In this document: piece after piece, positions 9,421-20,706 of the stretch
Layout: each line of letters starts with the position of its first letter
Numbering within the stretch: the first letter of the stretch is position 1
DNA from: Cinnamomum chago
Lineage: Eukaryota; Streptophyta; Magnoliopsida; Laurales; Lauraceae
Reading direction: 5' to 3'
Assembly (NCBI GenBank): GCA_038049695.1
Contig: CP142452.1
Span: 55,076,501-55,140,500 of the forward strand
DNA length: 64,000 nucleotides
Position numbers and translations under genes: made by a program
Notes under the pieces: generated by a model
The model's database searches: none
The model's input: only the letters and a program-made list of their open reading frames with translations
What the model was told of the DNA's origin: nothing

Positions 9421-10776
9421 CTATCCTCCCTCATGGACCATTCTAGGCTCAGTCGTTGTCTGGTACACCTCCCATAGGTGCGCAACCATTTTTCTTTGTT
9501 GGTGTACGGATCCGGTTGTTACCTTGGAAAGGTCGGTCGTCCCATGCACCACGTCTATCACTTCAACTAGTTTTTCCTTTTGTTGGCCACTCCTCGGTTC
9601 ATTTCTGGCCGAGCTGCCCAGGGCGTTTCTTGGTCGGGAGTCCTCCACATACTCCTTCAAGTGTCCCTCCTTTATGAGATCCTCCAAGTGTTGTTTGAGC
9701 ATCCTGCAATCTTCTGTCAAGTACCCGTGTTCCCGATGGTATGAACACCACAGGTTAGGATTCCGGCGCCTCGGGTCACTGATCATCTTTAAGGGTCTCC
9801 TAAAGTATGGCTTATCCTTGATCTGGGTCAGGATCCGGTAGATCGGCTCCTTGAAGATGGTATACACCCCCTCATAAGCCGACCTTGTGGGCTTAGGTCG
9901 GGTTGTCCTTCGCTCTGTCCTCTCCCCTAATTCTCTCATTTGTTTCCGCTTGTTCTCTTCCTCCGTCAGGCGAGTCCATCTCGGTTCCATGGTACCCATA
10001 TCCTCCTCCAACTTTATGAATTCCTCGATGCGCTCCATTAGCTCACCTTGGGTAGTAGGAGGACGCTTTGTCAGGGACTGAAGGAGCTGGCTCTCCTTCG
10101 GGAGTCCGAGCTTGAATGTCGCCACCGCAACATATTCATTGTTCCCTTCTACTTCATTATAAAGTCGCCAATAGCGGGTGCTATACTCCTTCAGGCTCTC
10201 TGAATTTTGCTTCTTGAGCGTTAATAATGCTCCGACATCCTTTGGCTGTATCAAATTCGTCACGAACAGCGTGACAAATGTCTCAGCAAGCTCCCGAAAG
10301 CTACGGATCGATCTCGGTTTCAGACAAGAAAACCATTTCAAGGCGAGGTTGAAGGCTCTCCGAATTTTGCTTCTTGAGCGTTAATAATGCTCCGACATCC
10401 TTTGGCTGTATCAAATTCGTCACGAACCGCGTGACAAATGTCTCAGCAAGCTCCCGAAAGCTACGGATCGATCTCGGTTTCAGACAAGAAAACCATTTCA
10501 AGGCGAGGTTGCAAAGACTCGATGGGAATACCTTACACATAAGGGATTCATTTCCATCCCATAACACCATAGAATGCTGGAAATGCTGGACGTGGTCGGT
10601 TGGGTCCGAGGTCCCATATATACCTTTAATTTCGGGATTGTAAACCGCCGAGGTGGATCCGCTTTCTCTATCTCTTCTGAGAATGGAGACATGAAGCTCT
10701 GGGAGTTCCTTAAGCACCTCGTTCTGGTTGGATTTTCTGGTGGAAACTTTCGGTTGACTAGCGCCCTTTCTATCAA
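9421..10776 (-). pseudogene. Ty3/gypsy gag, broken
   Basis: Gag forms the particle that packages element RNA. Readable parts: ..SFMSPFSEEIEKADPPRRF (10776 side), then in another frame YGTSDPTDHVQHFQHSM..LKWFSCLKPRSIRSF (10717-10301), then LKEYSTRYWRLYNEVEGNNE..FKLGLPKESQLLQSL and a zinc-finger-like CSYHREHGYLTEDC (10341-9421). These are the conserved blocks of plant gypsy gag (retrotransposon gag domain). At least two frame changes break it: one near 10620-10640 and one caused by a 160-bp duplication at 10193-10512. The frame ends at 9421 without a protease. Confidence 0.85.
10193..10512 (-). repeat. 160-bp tandem duplication within gag
   Basis: Units 10193-10352 and 10353-10512 are nearly identical (for example T/C after AGGCTCTC, and ACGAACAGCG against ACGAACCGCG). 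160 is not a multiple of three, so the duplication shifts the gag frame. Confidence 0.9.
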
Positions 10777-11530
10777 AGCTTTGACATCTTTTTTGGCAAG
10801 GCCTCGCTGTGGAGTTCTCCTTCGCGAGGGAATGTCCGCCTTCGTGCTCTGTGCTCGGGCTTTAATCTTTCCCTCTTTCTATGGCCGAGAGCTCTAAGTC
10901 CAACTACCTTCGTCACTTGTCCCTGTTCCGACATGGGAGTTTCGAGGTCTCGACCTGGAGTACTGCTTCCTTAGTTACCGCACTGTCGTCCGTCCTCGGC
11001 GCCCCTTGTCCCTGGGTTTCTTCTGGGCTTGGGGAGCGTCTTTTTCCTCTCTTTGCTTTTTCCAGCTCCTGCAACAAGCAATTAATCTTTTCTTAATGCT
11101 ACCCGACTCCTTCAGCCATGTCCCATATGGCATCCCTACAGGTTTGCTTAAGTTGATCATATGTATCACGTAATAGGCTTTGCCTTGGAGGCTCACTATC
11201 CAATCTTTGATGCACTTCCTCTTGTGGTTTTTCTAGAGAGGGAGAAACCTCTATTCGAGTCAGGCCTGTGCGATGGATCTCTGATCGAATCCGCCCATTT
11301 CCTTCTCAGGATGGAATAGTACGCCCGCTTTCTGAACACGGGACGTATTCAAAATCCACCTCATTAGAATGATGAGTCAAGGGGTCCTTGCCCAGCTCCT
11401 TACGCTGCCCTCAGGGCCGCGTTTCCTTTGTCCGAGGAGGAGGTCGTTTCGGCCGGGATGGCGACGCCGGATCTTGCTCTCGCTCTGACATTGGCTCAGC
11501 GAAGTGTGAGTGTACCATTTCCTCTCCTTT
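10777..11530 (-). other. Leader of element 2
   Basis: Between the broken gag and the primer site. The gag N-terminus may extend into it, but I see no clean frame and no recognisable domain. Confidence 0.5.
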
Positions 11531-11546
11531 CCCATAGATGGCGCCA
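11531..11546 (-). promoter_or_regulatory. Primer binding site of element 2
   Basis: The minus strand reads TGGCGCCATCTATGGG two bases after the LTR end (..CTTACA AT). TGGCGCC-type primer sites are common in plant gypsy elements; I do not assign the tRNA. Confidence 0.7.
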
Positions 11547-11548
11547 AT

Positions 11549-12128
11549 TGTAAGGTCAGATTTCCAAAGATCAGGTTCAGTGAAATCACTTTGGGCACTT
11601 CTTCTTCCTCCTATCGCTGGGCTTCTATCTCCTAATTTGGTACCTGTTTAAGAAACTTAGAGCAAGGTGAAATTCGAATACACTGGCCCGATCGAATACA
11701 CTCTAATGCTTAAGTCAGTTAGTGAATCGAGATAAACTTTTTGCTATGGGAGTTTTCTCATACCTATTTTTCTCTCTTTTTTCCCGTTTTATCCCTTCCT
11801 TTCTTATGTTCCCTGAATCTTCTCCCACTCCCCCATTAGCTGTTGATCTTGGCCTCAAGAATATGCACGTCTCTGATCGTGTCGTCTGGTGTGGGGGAGT
11901 GTGTACCATTCCACTTCGCACGATCACCTTCTTCTTCCCCCAGTTACCATCTGTCCCCCTTTTTTTCCTTCTTTTTTGTGTCAAGCCTTCATCGGTCAAT
12001 TGGACTTAGTCAACAGCTTAATTCAGATCAGCCTGGCCCAAAACCATAGACTGGTTTTACAGGCTGGACCGGGGCTGCGGGCTGGGTCAGCCTAAATCCA
12101 AGTCAGGCCCGAGCCCATTGCCCTCACA
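11549..12128 (-). repeat. 5' LTR of element 2, 580 bp
   Basis: On the minus strand it begins TGTGAGGGCAATGGGC and ends CCTTACA, just before the primer site. The short inverted termini (TGTGAGG / CCTTACA) support both ends. Confidence 0.75.
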
Positions 12129-12779
12129 CTGTCCTTGATTAAATTTGAGGGAAATTTCTATTGACCTATCTGATAACCCAATGCCCTGCAATTTTCAAAC
12201 CCTTTTTCCAATCTCTTGTTTCATATAGTATGTAAATTCTCACCTTCCAATTTCCATACATAAGAAACAATTACAAAGGCATGTAAATAATGATAAAACT
12301 CTTTGATTTAAAATGTTCTTATACCAAGATCATCAATAAGTACAGCGCATCCTCATTCTCATATCCATGTATATAACTCACATAATAGCCGATCATCAAT
12401 GTGGAGTACGCCAACGAAAGTCTTTTTTTTGGAGGTTCTGTTACTACATCACTCCCTTCTCAATATTGCTTCGAGTCAAATCAAGTCTGTGCTCCTGCCA
12501 CACCGTGATGAGTGATGATACCTATGTTGTTGATTGAACAAGGTTTGTTCCTCATGCTAAAATATTTGAATATACTCCCATTAGTAGACATTATTTGCTG
12601 TCTGATTCGTTTTACTGCCATGGTCGGAGTAGAAGGAAAGGGCACAGGTTGGCAATGGTTGTTGTTGCCGATCATAAATCAATTCCTTGACCTATGGTGG
12701 GCCACGCTAGTTGCATTGTGTGAAGAGTGATTTGATCGGTGGGCACCGGATTCGTCTGTGTGATTGGAGAGTGTGGAGG
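12129..12779. other. Unassigned intergenic stretch
   Basis: AT-rich, unique-looking sequence between LTR-type blocks. The short open frames here have no recognisable domain. It may be old host flank or decayed repeat. Confidence 0.4.
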
Positions 12780-13309
12780 ACGATTCCCTAATAATAGGAT
12801 TGAGCTAGTCTCGGTAACAGTACAGACTTAGCTTATCTTGATCTCAGTGTCCAAGCTCGACAATAGTGCTAAGACACATCCAGCTCGGCAACAGTGCCAG
12901 CTAGCACCAAGCTTGAGCTAGCTTCGGAAAGAATACCGACTAGGCTCACCTCGGTCTCGGTATAAGGTACCTCGGCAACACTGCCAGGATGCGTCCAAAT
13001 CTAGTCTCGGTATCATCTTCAGCTCGGTACGCCCACAGAGATGAGTACTAAACCATGATTGTACTTCCATAAAGCTACGACTACGTTGCAAAACATGTTG
13101 ACAGACAAGATGGGCGCCAGATAATGATAAGGGGACGTCTTTATCAAACAATCACATCCACATTGATATGAGAAGTCATCTCATGATTCGACTAAACAGT
13201 ATCTCCACCTACCCCCACTAAGGGAGCGCCAGGTGAAACCTACACTTATATACAAGGGTAAGAATCCCCTTTTAAGGTACGCAACATAACGCAATACAAG
13301 CCTATGCTA
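12780..13309 (+). repeat. Probable old gypsy LTR fragment
   Basis: Contains several phrases of the type CTCGGCAACAGTGCC, CTCGGTATCATC and CTCGGTAACAG, and a promoter-like stretch with TTATATACAAGG near 13246 followed by CTTTTAAGG and CGCAATACAAGC. This looks like U3-R of a plant gypsy LTR cut off by element D at 13310. No TG start could be set. Confidence 0.4.
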
Positions 13310-15213
13310 TGTGTTCGGAATTTTGTGTATTGCAATTTGATGGATGCATTATCATTCTAGCATCATTTGAATTTTCACACTTGCGTTGATTTAGAAAATC
13401 TTGTAATCTTGATTGTAAACATGCATTGTTTTTAAACTTGTAGAAATATTGTTTTGTGCATGTTTTGTTTTTAAACTTGGATGCAATTTTTTTTTAAAGA
13501 ATTTTTACGAAATCAAGCAAGCCTATGCTTTATATCTTTCAAATCATTTTAGGCTTTTTGTGTTTCATGTTTTTAAACATCTTAGTTTGATTTAAAACAT
13601 ATTTCCAAGCTTGATTTAGTGGCCCAAAAGTTCCCTCAAAAAAATACTTTGAAAGTTAAAATTTTAGGGAATTTTGGTCCCAAGCCCGGGTCAACCCGCA
13701 GTGGGCTCGGTCGACCTGCCCAGGGGACCCGGTCGACTGGGAAAGAGCCGTTGGGGCTCCTCTCAAACGGTCAGTTTTATGACCGTTGTGAAGGCCAGGT
13801 CGACTCGGGGGTCATGGGGTCAACCAGGGAAGAGCCGTTGGGCTGTTTTTGGGTATAAATAGTGGTTCATTCCTTTGAAAAATTAGAGGATTAATAGGCA
13901 CTCCTTGAGGTGTTTTGAGGCCAATCAAAGGGAAATGAACTAAGGGATGAAAGGGGTCATTTGGAAAGCTAAAGCTTGGTTTCATTGAGTTAAATCACTA
14001 AGTAAGCTTTACTTTTCTTAAACATAAGTTTTCATGCTTTGCTCTAATTATTGGTAAATCTTTTCTAGCATGATAAACTATGATTTGTTGTGTCCTTAAC
14101 ATGTTTATGTTTTGAATTGATCTATTATTTTGGATGCATCACCTTGATTCAATCCAAGTAGTACTGTAATTGGTAAATCTAAGTAAATCATGTTAATGAA
14201 AACATCTTTGAAATTATATGTAACATGATTCCTATACTTGGTTGAATCTATGGTGGTTGTTTTTCATCATAAGAAAATCTCTTTCAAATCTATCTTATGT
14301 TTTGGATACAACAACTTCACAAATCATATATACTTTTGTTTTAAAGTTTCACAACTTGTTTAGCTTTGATAGGTATATCATTTTCAAGTTGAATATATAA
14401 TTACATATGATTTGTCCCCTAATTTCAATCAAATCTATTTTTATGTTTTATGCTTATAGCATACACATATTGAGCTACATTATTAATTTGATTGACATCC
14501 CTATGCATCACATGTTTTGTTCTTAGAATTTCACAACTTGTTTAGGACACAAATGTATATCTTTTACAAGTTATTTTTAACATGTGATTAGCATTATTTC
14601 CTCAATCATAAATGTTTTTATGAGCTAAAACTTTCAAAAGCCTTAGGCATACATTTATGAGCTTTCATTTTAAAATTGATTGAGGACATCATACATACAC
14701 ATTGTGCATTCATCTTTGCATTCATAGTGTGTGTGTGTGAAGTAGATTTTCACTTTCATAACCGCCTATTTAAGAGGCATTGTAATGAGCTATAAATTGT
14801 ATCTCCATCAAGTGTATTTTAGACACTACTTAGAGAGATAACCAACCTTTTGGTTGAAGAGGTTATTGCTTAGCCTAAGAAAAGCATAGTGTAATAGGTT
14901 GATGTTAAGCCTTGAAAAAATATCACTGTAAAGGTTATTGCTTAGCCTATTGAAAAGCATAAATAGTGGAAATCCAGTGGGGTGTTGGATCACAAGCCGG
15001 TAGTGGATGTAGGCATTGAGGCCGAACCACTATAAATCCTTGTGTGATGGTGAATGCTTTGTGGTGATTGTTTTTGTAAGCTTCCGCATTTATTTACTTA
15101 ATCACCACTTGTGACTAGTTTAATTTAAAGAAGTTAAAATTGGTTATAATTGGTCACATATTGTAGCTCACCCTATTCACCCCCCCTCTAGGGTTCGAAT
15201 CCCAGGACTTTCA
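13310..15213 (+). repeat. 5' LTR of element D, 1904 bp
   Basis: Starts TGTGTTCGGAATTTTG and ends GGACTTTCA just before a primer site. The solo LTR at 59527-61092 (minus strand) starts and ends with related sequence (TGTTAGAG..., then TTGCAATTTGAT, and ...GGACTTTCA), which confirms both ends. A GC-rich motif cluster and a TATA box lie at 13680-13860. No coding. Confidence 0.85.
13680..13860 (+). promoter_or_regulatory. LTR-D promoter: GGTCGACC motifs, AACGGTCA inverted repeat, TATA box
   Basis: GGTCGACC or GTCGAC motifs occur at 13709-13716, near 13731 and near 13797. An inverted repeat AACGGTCA (13766-13773), 6-base spacer, TGACCGTT (13780-13787) follows, then TATAAAT at 13854-13860. AACGG is the core of plant Myb (MSA-type) sites. 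The same layout recurs in the solo LTR at 60534-60700, so it is conserved in the family. Confidence 0.6.
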
Positions 15214-15215
15214 AT

Positions 15216-15226
15216 TGGTATCAGAG
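15216..15226 (+). promoter_or_regulatory. Primer binding site of element D (tRNA-Met type)
   Basis: TGGTATCAGAG two bases after the LTR end matches the 3' end of plant initiator tRNA-Met; the match stops after 11 bases. Confidence 0.75.
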
Positions 15227-17201
15227 ATAGGTTACTCCAACAATCCGGAGTTGATCCTTCTTCGCTATTTCCTAGATTAGAACCCTAGTGTTGTGTTTTA
15301 TTGCATATCGTTGTAATGATTTCCACTATGATCGAAAATGAAATTTCCCCTAGTATCATTGCACCACTCTAAGACATTTTCAAGTTATATCTCCAAGAGT
15401 TGGTGAGTCCTCAAGTGAACTCTCAAGGACATCCTTATCAAGACCTTAGGTGAATCTTCATTGGTACACATTTAGACTAACCTTAAGGCCTTGATCCTCT
15501 CTAGACCAACCTATTCTTTATAGTTAAATCTTTTTGTTGGTCATTGTTACATTTGCATTTTGTTTCTTATAGTCACATCTCTTAAAATGCAATGTTTCCT
15601 TGTGATCATTTGATTTTGTCTTCATGAACTTTTAAGTTATATCTCATGGTTTTCAAAATCCCTTGATTGCAATATTTTCTTGATAGATTTGCATTTTGTT
15701 CATATAGTTATATCTCTTGTAGTGTATATCTATTGATGATCAATTGATTGTGATTACAAAAGCTTTCATAGTTAGATTCTTCATGATCAATTGATGTTGG
15801 AAAATCATTTGATGAATGTCATAGTTAGATCTTTTTTGGAAATCAAATGATTTGAAGCAATTTAAGTTTTCCATTGTTTTTCAAGTTATATCTCTTGGCA
15901 TGGGAAATATGTGTTTAATTTGTATCAGTGTCTATTGTCATTTTTAGAATACAAATTGAAATTTTATTGTTGTACACTTCTTGTTTTTCAAAATCGCTTG
16001 ATCATAATTCTATAAATGATTCTTTGTTGGAATTTTAAATATTGAAGTGATTTGAAAAACTTTGGAAACTGTTCTAAGCTTTATTGGTTGTATTTATAGA
16101 AGCATTTTCTTTGAATTTATTTCCTTGTGCTTAATTATGTTTATATCATTTGGAAGGAAATAATTTTTACAAACAATTTGCATCTTTGCTCATTTAGTTA
16201 CATTCCTTTTATGCTAATTGATTTTGATGTCTTACGTTGCGTGGTTGGATATGGTTTCATTGATTTGCATGTTTGTGCCTAACTTGGTGTATATTTTCAT
16301 TAATGCAAATTGATGATTGTTTATGTGATTTATAGTAAAATCTTGTGTTTCATTATCATTTGAGCCTAATAAATACATATGTGATTTAGTGTGCTAAGCT
16401 CATTTGGTATAATCATCATATCCATTTTCCATTGCATTGTAAGCTTAGTACATTTGCTAAGAGTGGAGATGTTGCATGATAGGTTAATGGATCATTTTAG
16501 ATGAATTGGAATTAATCATTATTCTTAATAGGTATACCCATTTATGAGATCCTTTTGTCATCTATATGCGATCCATGTTGTCCCTCTAACTCCATACCTT
16601 CTTGTGCTTGCATAGTTATATTCTTTATTGTTGATATGGTACGAGTTAGATCTTGAGTGTTGATTAATCCTCTCTATACAAATGTCAAATCGTTCTATAT
16701 ATGGTTGTGATCTTAGTTATATTTGTAGAAACCATACTAGAACTCAAATCCATCCTCTATGCATTCTAGTCATTTCTTTTTGGATGGTTATGATGTTGAT
16801 TCGTGCATATTCTCTAAGTGATTTCATCCTTATACATGTTTCAACTTCATAGTAGTGATCTTGATCATATGAAACTCTTTGAAATCCATTCCTCGTATAT
16901 CTATATGTTTGATGGATATCTTAGATGTTGAATTCATATGATTTTGACACTTTGAAAATTGCATGCATTACCAAGTTATATCCTTTTGTATTGCAATTTA
17001 TCTTGTTCATCACTATGCTCATTAGTAATATCATTAAAAGTGATGAATATCCATTTATGATGCTTGATGGAATTTTGTGTTTATCACATTCTTGCTATTT
17101 ATCATGTTGTCAAATTCAATTGGTTTCAATTGGTATAATTTTCAATTGATTTGATGTCATTTCTTGTGAATGTGATAGACCTTGTGTACATTGGAATGAA
17201 C
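15227..17201 (+). mobile_element. Internal region of element D, non-coding, with degenerate repeats
   Basis: No reading frame of note and no gag or pol motif, so D looks like a non-autonomous large-LTR element. A motif AGTTATATCTC or close variant recurs at about 15383, 15522, 15571, 15635, 15706, 15770, 15823, 15884, 16196, 16614, 16644, 16715 and 16974. In the first part the spacing is mostly 49-71 bp. The region continues at 61615-62471, after the Copia-A insertion. Confidence 0.65.
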
Positions 17202-18963
17202 TGTTAGTTTTATGGTCTCAATACCATGGGTATATGATGTAATAAATTGATTAATTTCTTTATTTATCAATACAATTCATGTTTTTCCTTTCATGAGATG
17301 AATGGTGTTTTATATACTTGCACATAACCAATACAAAAGACATAATGGCTCATGAGATGAACCGGAGTCCATGAGTACACTTGATGTAATACATGTGTAT
17401 GGATGAGATCCACATACATGAGACATGTATTGCAAATCTTATACTCAAATATCTTCACAACCAGTGATGAGATTGGACATCTCATCTGACAAGGTTGCAG
17501 CGCCTTGATCACTATGAGATAGTGTGATTTGTCTCGATCATCGGAATGTAAGATTCCGGATCATGGTGCTGGTACATTGGATGTATTGAAGGACTATGAG
17601 AAGCACCTTATATACACTGTCTTTATTTTAAGGTCTGCTCTCATAATTCCCTAGCAATAGGCTCATAATCCTGAGATATTAATGAACTCAAGTTTCTATC
17701 TATTCATTTGCTTTGAGTCACCAATGAGTGAGGCCAATTGTAGGTCAACACCTCGGTGATTTGGGTACGTGGTAGTAGAGCTGTGGGAACATTCAATGGT
17801 CAAGATGGAATCTATCTTTAATATCCCCTTGTGCCAATTAATGGATTTATCATTGGTAAGTGCGCACCCATTCCAATTAAGAGTTAATTGGATCGGTACC
17901 AAATGATCATTATAATTAATAGGGGCTCAAGGATAATAAGATATGGATCTAATTTGGTGGACAGGTCCATTTGATCCAAGGATATAGATGGAGGGGCCTA
18001 CTTGTGGTAATGTGGAAGTTTAGGGTCTTCATTGTAATTTATTCCTAAGATTGGAGTGCAATTGCATTTATATAGTGGAGTTATTTGCAATTAACTGTGG
18101 GCCCGGATTGCACATGAGATGTGGGGTCGCGTGTCCCAGTTGGAGCCAGCTTTCTAAAGAATCTCTAGTGGTCCCCACGCTAGCCCAAATTATTAGAAAG
18201 ATACTAATTCTACTTGAACTCTAAAAGGAAGGTTACTATTTCTATTTGAAGTGAGACTTCTAATAGTGGTAATGGTAAGCTACTAATTATTAATGGAAGT
18301 AGGACTTCTATTTTAATTAGAAAGGAGAAAGCTACTAATGGTTGTGGAAGTGAGACTTCTATGGCAACTAGCAAGGGAAAAGTTTACTATTTTGTAATGG
18401 GAGTTAAACTTCTATTTCAAATAGGAAAAGAGGAGGATTTGAGGGCTATATAAAGAGGAACAACCTCTCATGGTCGTGCATAACACATAGAGCACTTTCA
18501 GCTCCTTTGTGCAAGAGTTGCACAAGTCCTCTTCTTCTCTAAGTTCCCCTCTCTTTCACCTTTAGTTCCTTAGAGTTACTAGTTAGGTTTTCTCTTGAAG
18601 AATCCACCATCTTCTTGAGAAAGGAGATCTAACACGGGTCATAGCGTGGAAGATCAAAAGGAGTTGGAGATTCTGAATTGGATAGTGAAGGTGTTCATCC
18701 TCAATGTAAAGAACTCAAATTCTCCATTAGAGCACAACAAAGCTCCAAAGGTATATCTACATCCTTGTATGCTATAGATTTCGTGGTTGCATGTTTGTGT
18801 GCTATTTTCTATCTTCTAGATAGGTTATGTTGTTGTACATGGTTTATGAGTTTGAGGGATTACATCCTGGATTGGGTTTATTGCCTTCTAGATAATTGAT
18901 CCCTGCATCAAGTGGGTCAAAAGTTTTTTAAACCTGTCTGGAAGGCCCACCTATATTCCAACA
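17202..18963 (+). repeat. 5' LTR of Copia-A, 1762 bp
   Basis: Starts TGTTAGTTTTATGGTC and ends ATTCCAACA, followed by the primer site. TATA box CTATATAAAG at 18446-18455. The 3' LTR pieces align along its whole length. Confidence 0.93.
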
Positions 18964-18965
18964 AT

Positions 18966-18978
18966 TGGTATCAGAGCC
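18966..18978 (+). promoter_or_regulatory. Primer binding site of Copia-A
   Basis: TGGTATCAGAGCC, complementary to the initiator tRNA-Met 3' end, starts two bases after the LTR. Confidence 0.9.
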
Positions 18979-20706
18979 ATACCTCATCTCTAATCATGTT
19001 AGATCAGCAAGCTTGCTCCAATCTTTGCATGAGATGTGAAGAAGATGAAGCAAGGGCTTTGTAAGGATCAGTTTTAATGAATTTACTTGGTTTGATAGTA
19101 GATTCATGTTTGGATAGTCACAAAAGGGTTTAATAATGATGGAAGGATCATAGGAAGCCATTGGGACACTTTGGAAGTGATTTGGGGAAGAATGGACACG
19201 AAACAGAAAACCCAAGTTGCAGAATTTCGCCAGTCCGGTCGACCTGGCCCGTGCTCGGTCGACCGGCTAACTTACAGGCCGGTCGACCGGGCCAACTGCG
19301 CAGCATGTTGCAGAAACCTGATTTTTCAATTTCGGGTCTTTTCTTACATCCTATTTTTCCAGCATTTTTTGGCAGCTTATTTCTGTGATTTGTATGGTTG
19401 TATGAGATACTAACTTGCAAATGATAATGTCCTCTCCATATGGCCCACAAGTCTTTTGCTTTCTATTTATGGTGATTGGTTTATTTAAGGCTAAATGTAA
19501 TGGGCATCATGGTGTCCTTGGTTTCCCGTGAAAGGGCAAGGCATGATGAGTTTCCCTATAGCCCTTTTATTTCCATGTTTAGATTACCATGTAAGTCTCA
19601 TAATTGAGGCATAGGAATTTATGTAATTTTTCTAAATTTGTAAATTATGGCGATGTCCGAGACGAACAAGGAAAGCGATGTTGGACTCCTAATCAAAGAG
19701 TTTGAAGATTACCAAGAGAGTTCTGGAGTTTCCCAAAGAGTTTAAGGAATTCCAAAGCTTTGGAAAGTCTAGAAGTCCAAGAAGTCTATTCCGCTTGGGC
19801 CATGTGGAGGAGAGGACTAGTTTCTATTTTTTGCAATTTCTATTTATGGATGCATGCTTAATTTAGAATATTTCCAGATCTGATCCAAACATAGTAAGTT
19901 ACTAAAATTGGTCAAAACAAATTAATTTTTGGAAAGAGTTCTAATTAGTGTTGATGACCCATGAGATGGACACATTGGTAACACTAATTTAGAAACTGGA
20001 CTTTCCTTAAAATAACTTGACTTGGAACCAATTTTAGATCATATCATGAGATGATTTGATATTCATATGTATACATGTGGACCCTAATACCTTACAAGGA
20101 AGTCCTCAATTATAAATATTAAGTGGGAGCGGGGCATTTATATTTAGAAGTCCCCATGGTTTTCCACCATAGGTCCATTGCAAGGAAAGTATTAGCCTCG
20201 CGCCATCTTGAGAATGGTCGTTCCCCACTGAGGGCTTTTACTTGTCTGGTTACTAAATATGGATCTCCTATGGATAGTGTTGGTGAGACGGGGCAGGGGG
20301 CCACTCCCCAAGGAGGAGCTGCTCGCAACGGTTGTCATGCAATGCTAGTTGGTGGGTCACACTTAACTAAAATAATGATGTAGTATCCCCAAGGATTTGC
20401 CTCATGTATTTTATAAACCAAAGCTAATCGGGAGTCATTCATTATTTGGTATGAGATACCTAGATAATAATGAATGAAGGGGATCATGGAAAGTTAATCT
20501 TAATCCTAATTTTGACCAACTTTGATCCGCACCAATCTAGGAGGTATCCGCACTCCCCAAGGAGGCATACCCCGGGGATTGGGATTCCGATGTATTCTAA
20601 ATTTAGTGGTTGTGAGGACTCCATATAAATTTGGTAGAATACTAAACCCTAATGTTATTTAAATTCATTAATTGAATGTATGGTTATGTGCTACAGTATT
20701 TCCAGC
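18979..20706 (+). other. Copia-A leader
   Basis: Long untranslated leader. It contains three GGTCGACC palindromes (19237-19244, 19257-19264, 19281-19288) in a local GC-rich patch, and purine-rich phrases (AAGTGGGAGCGGGG) also present in the leaders of Copia-B and Copia-C. No gene. Confidence 0.7.

Larger units (their letters stand above)
9300..12128 (-). mobile_element. Degenerate Ty3/gypsy element 2 (gag, primer site, 5' LTR only)
   Basis: On the minus strand it reads LTR (12128-11549), primer site, leader, gag and then stops. No protease, RT or second LTR follows; near 9300 it runs into the end of element 1. It is a truncated or internally deleted copy. The gag resembles Tat-type gag. Confidence 0.7.

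Noticed and set aside
12481..12730. Short open frames on both strands
   Set aside because: Under 75 codons, no domain, in unassigned repeat debris.
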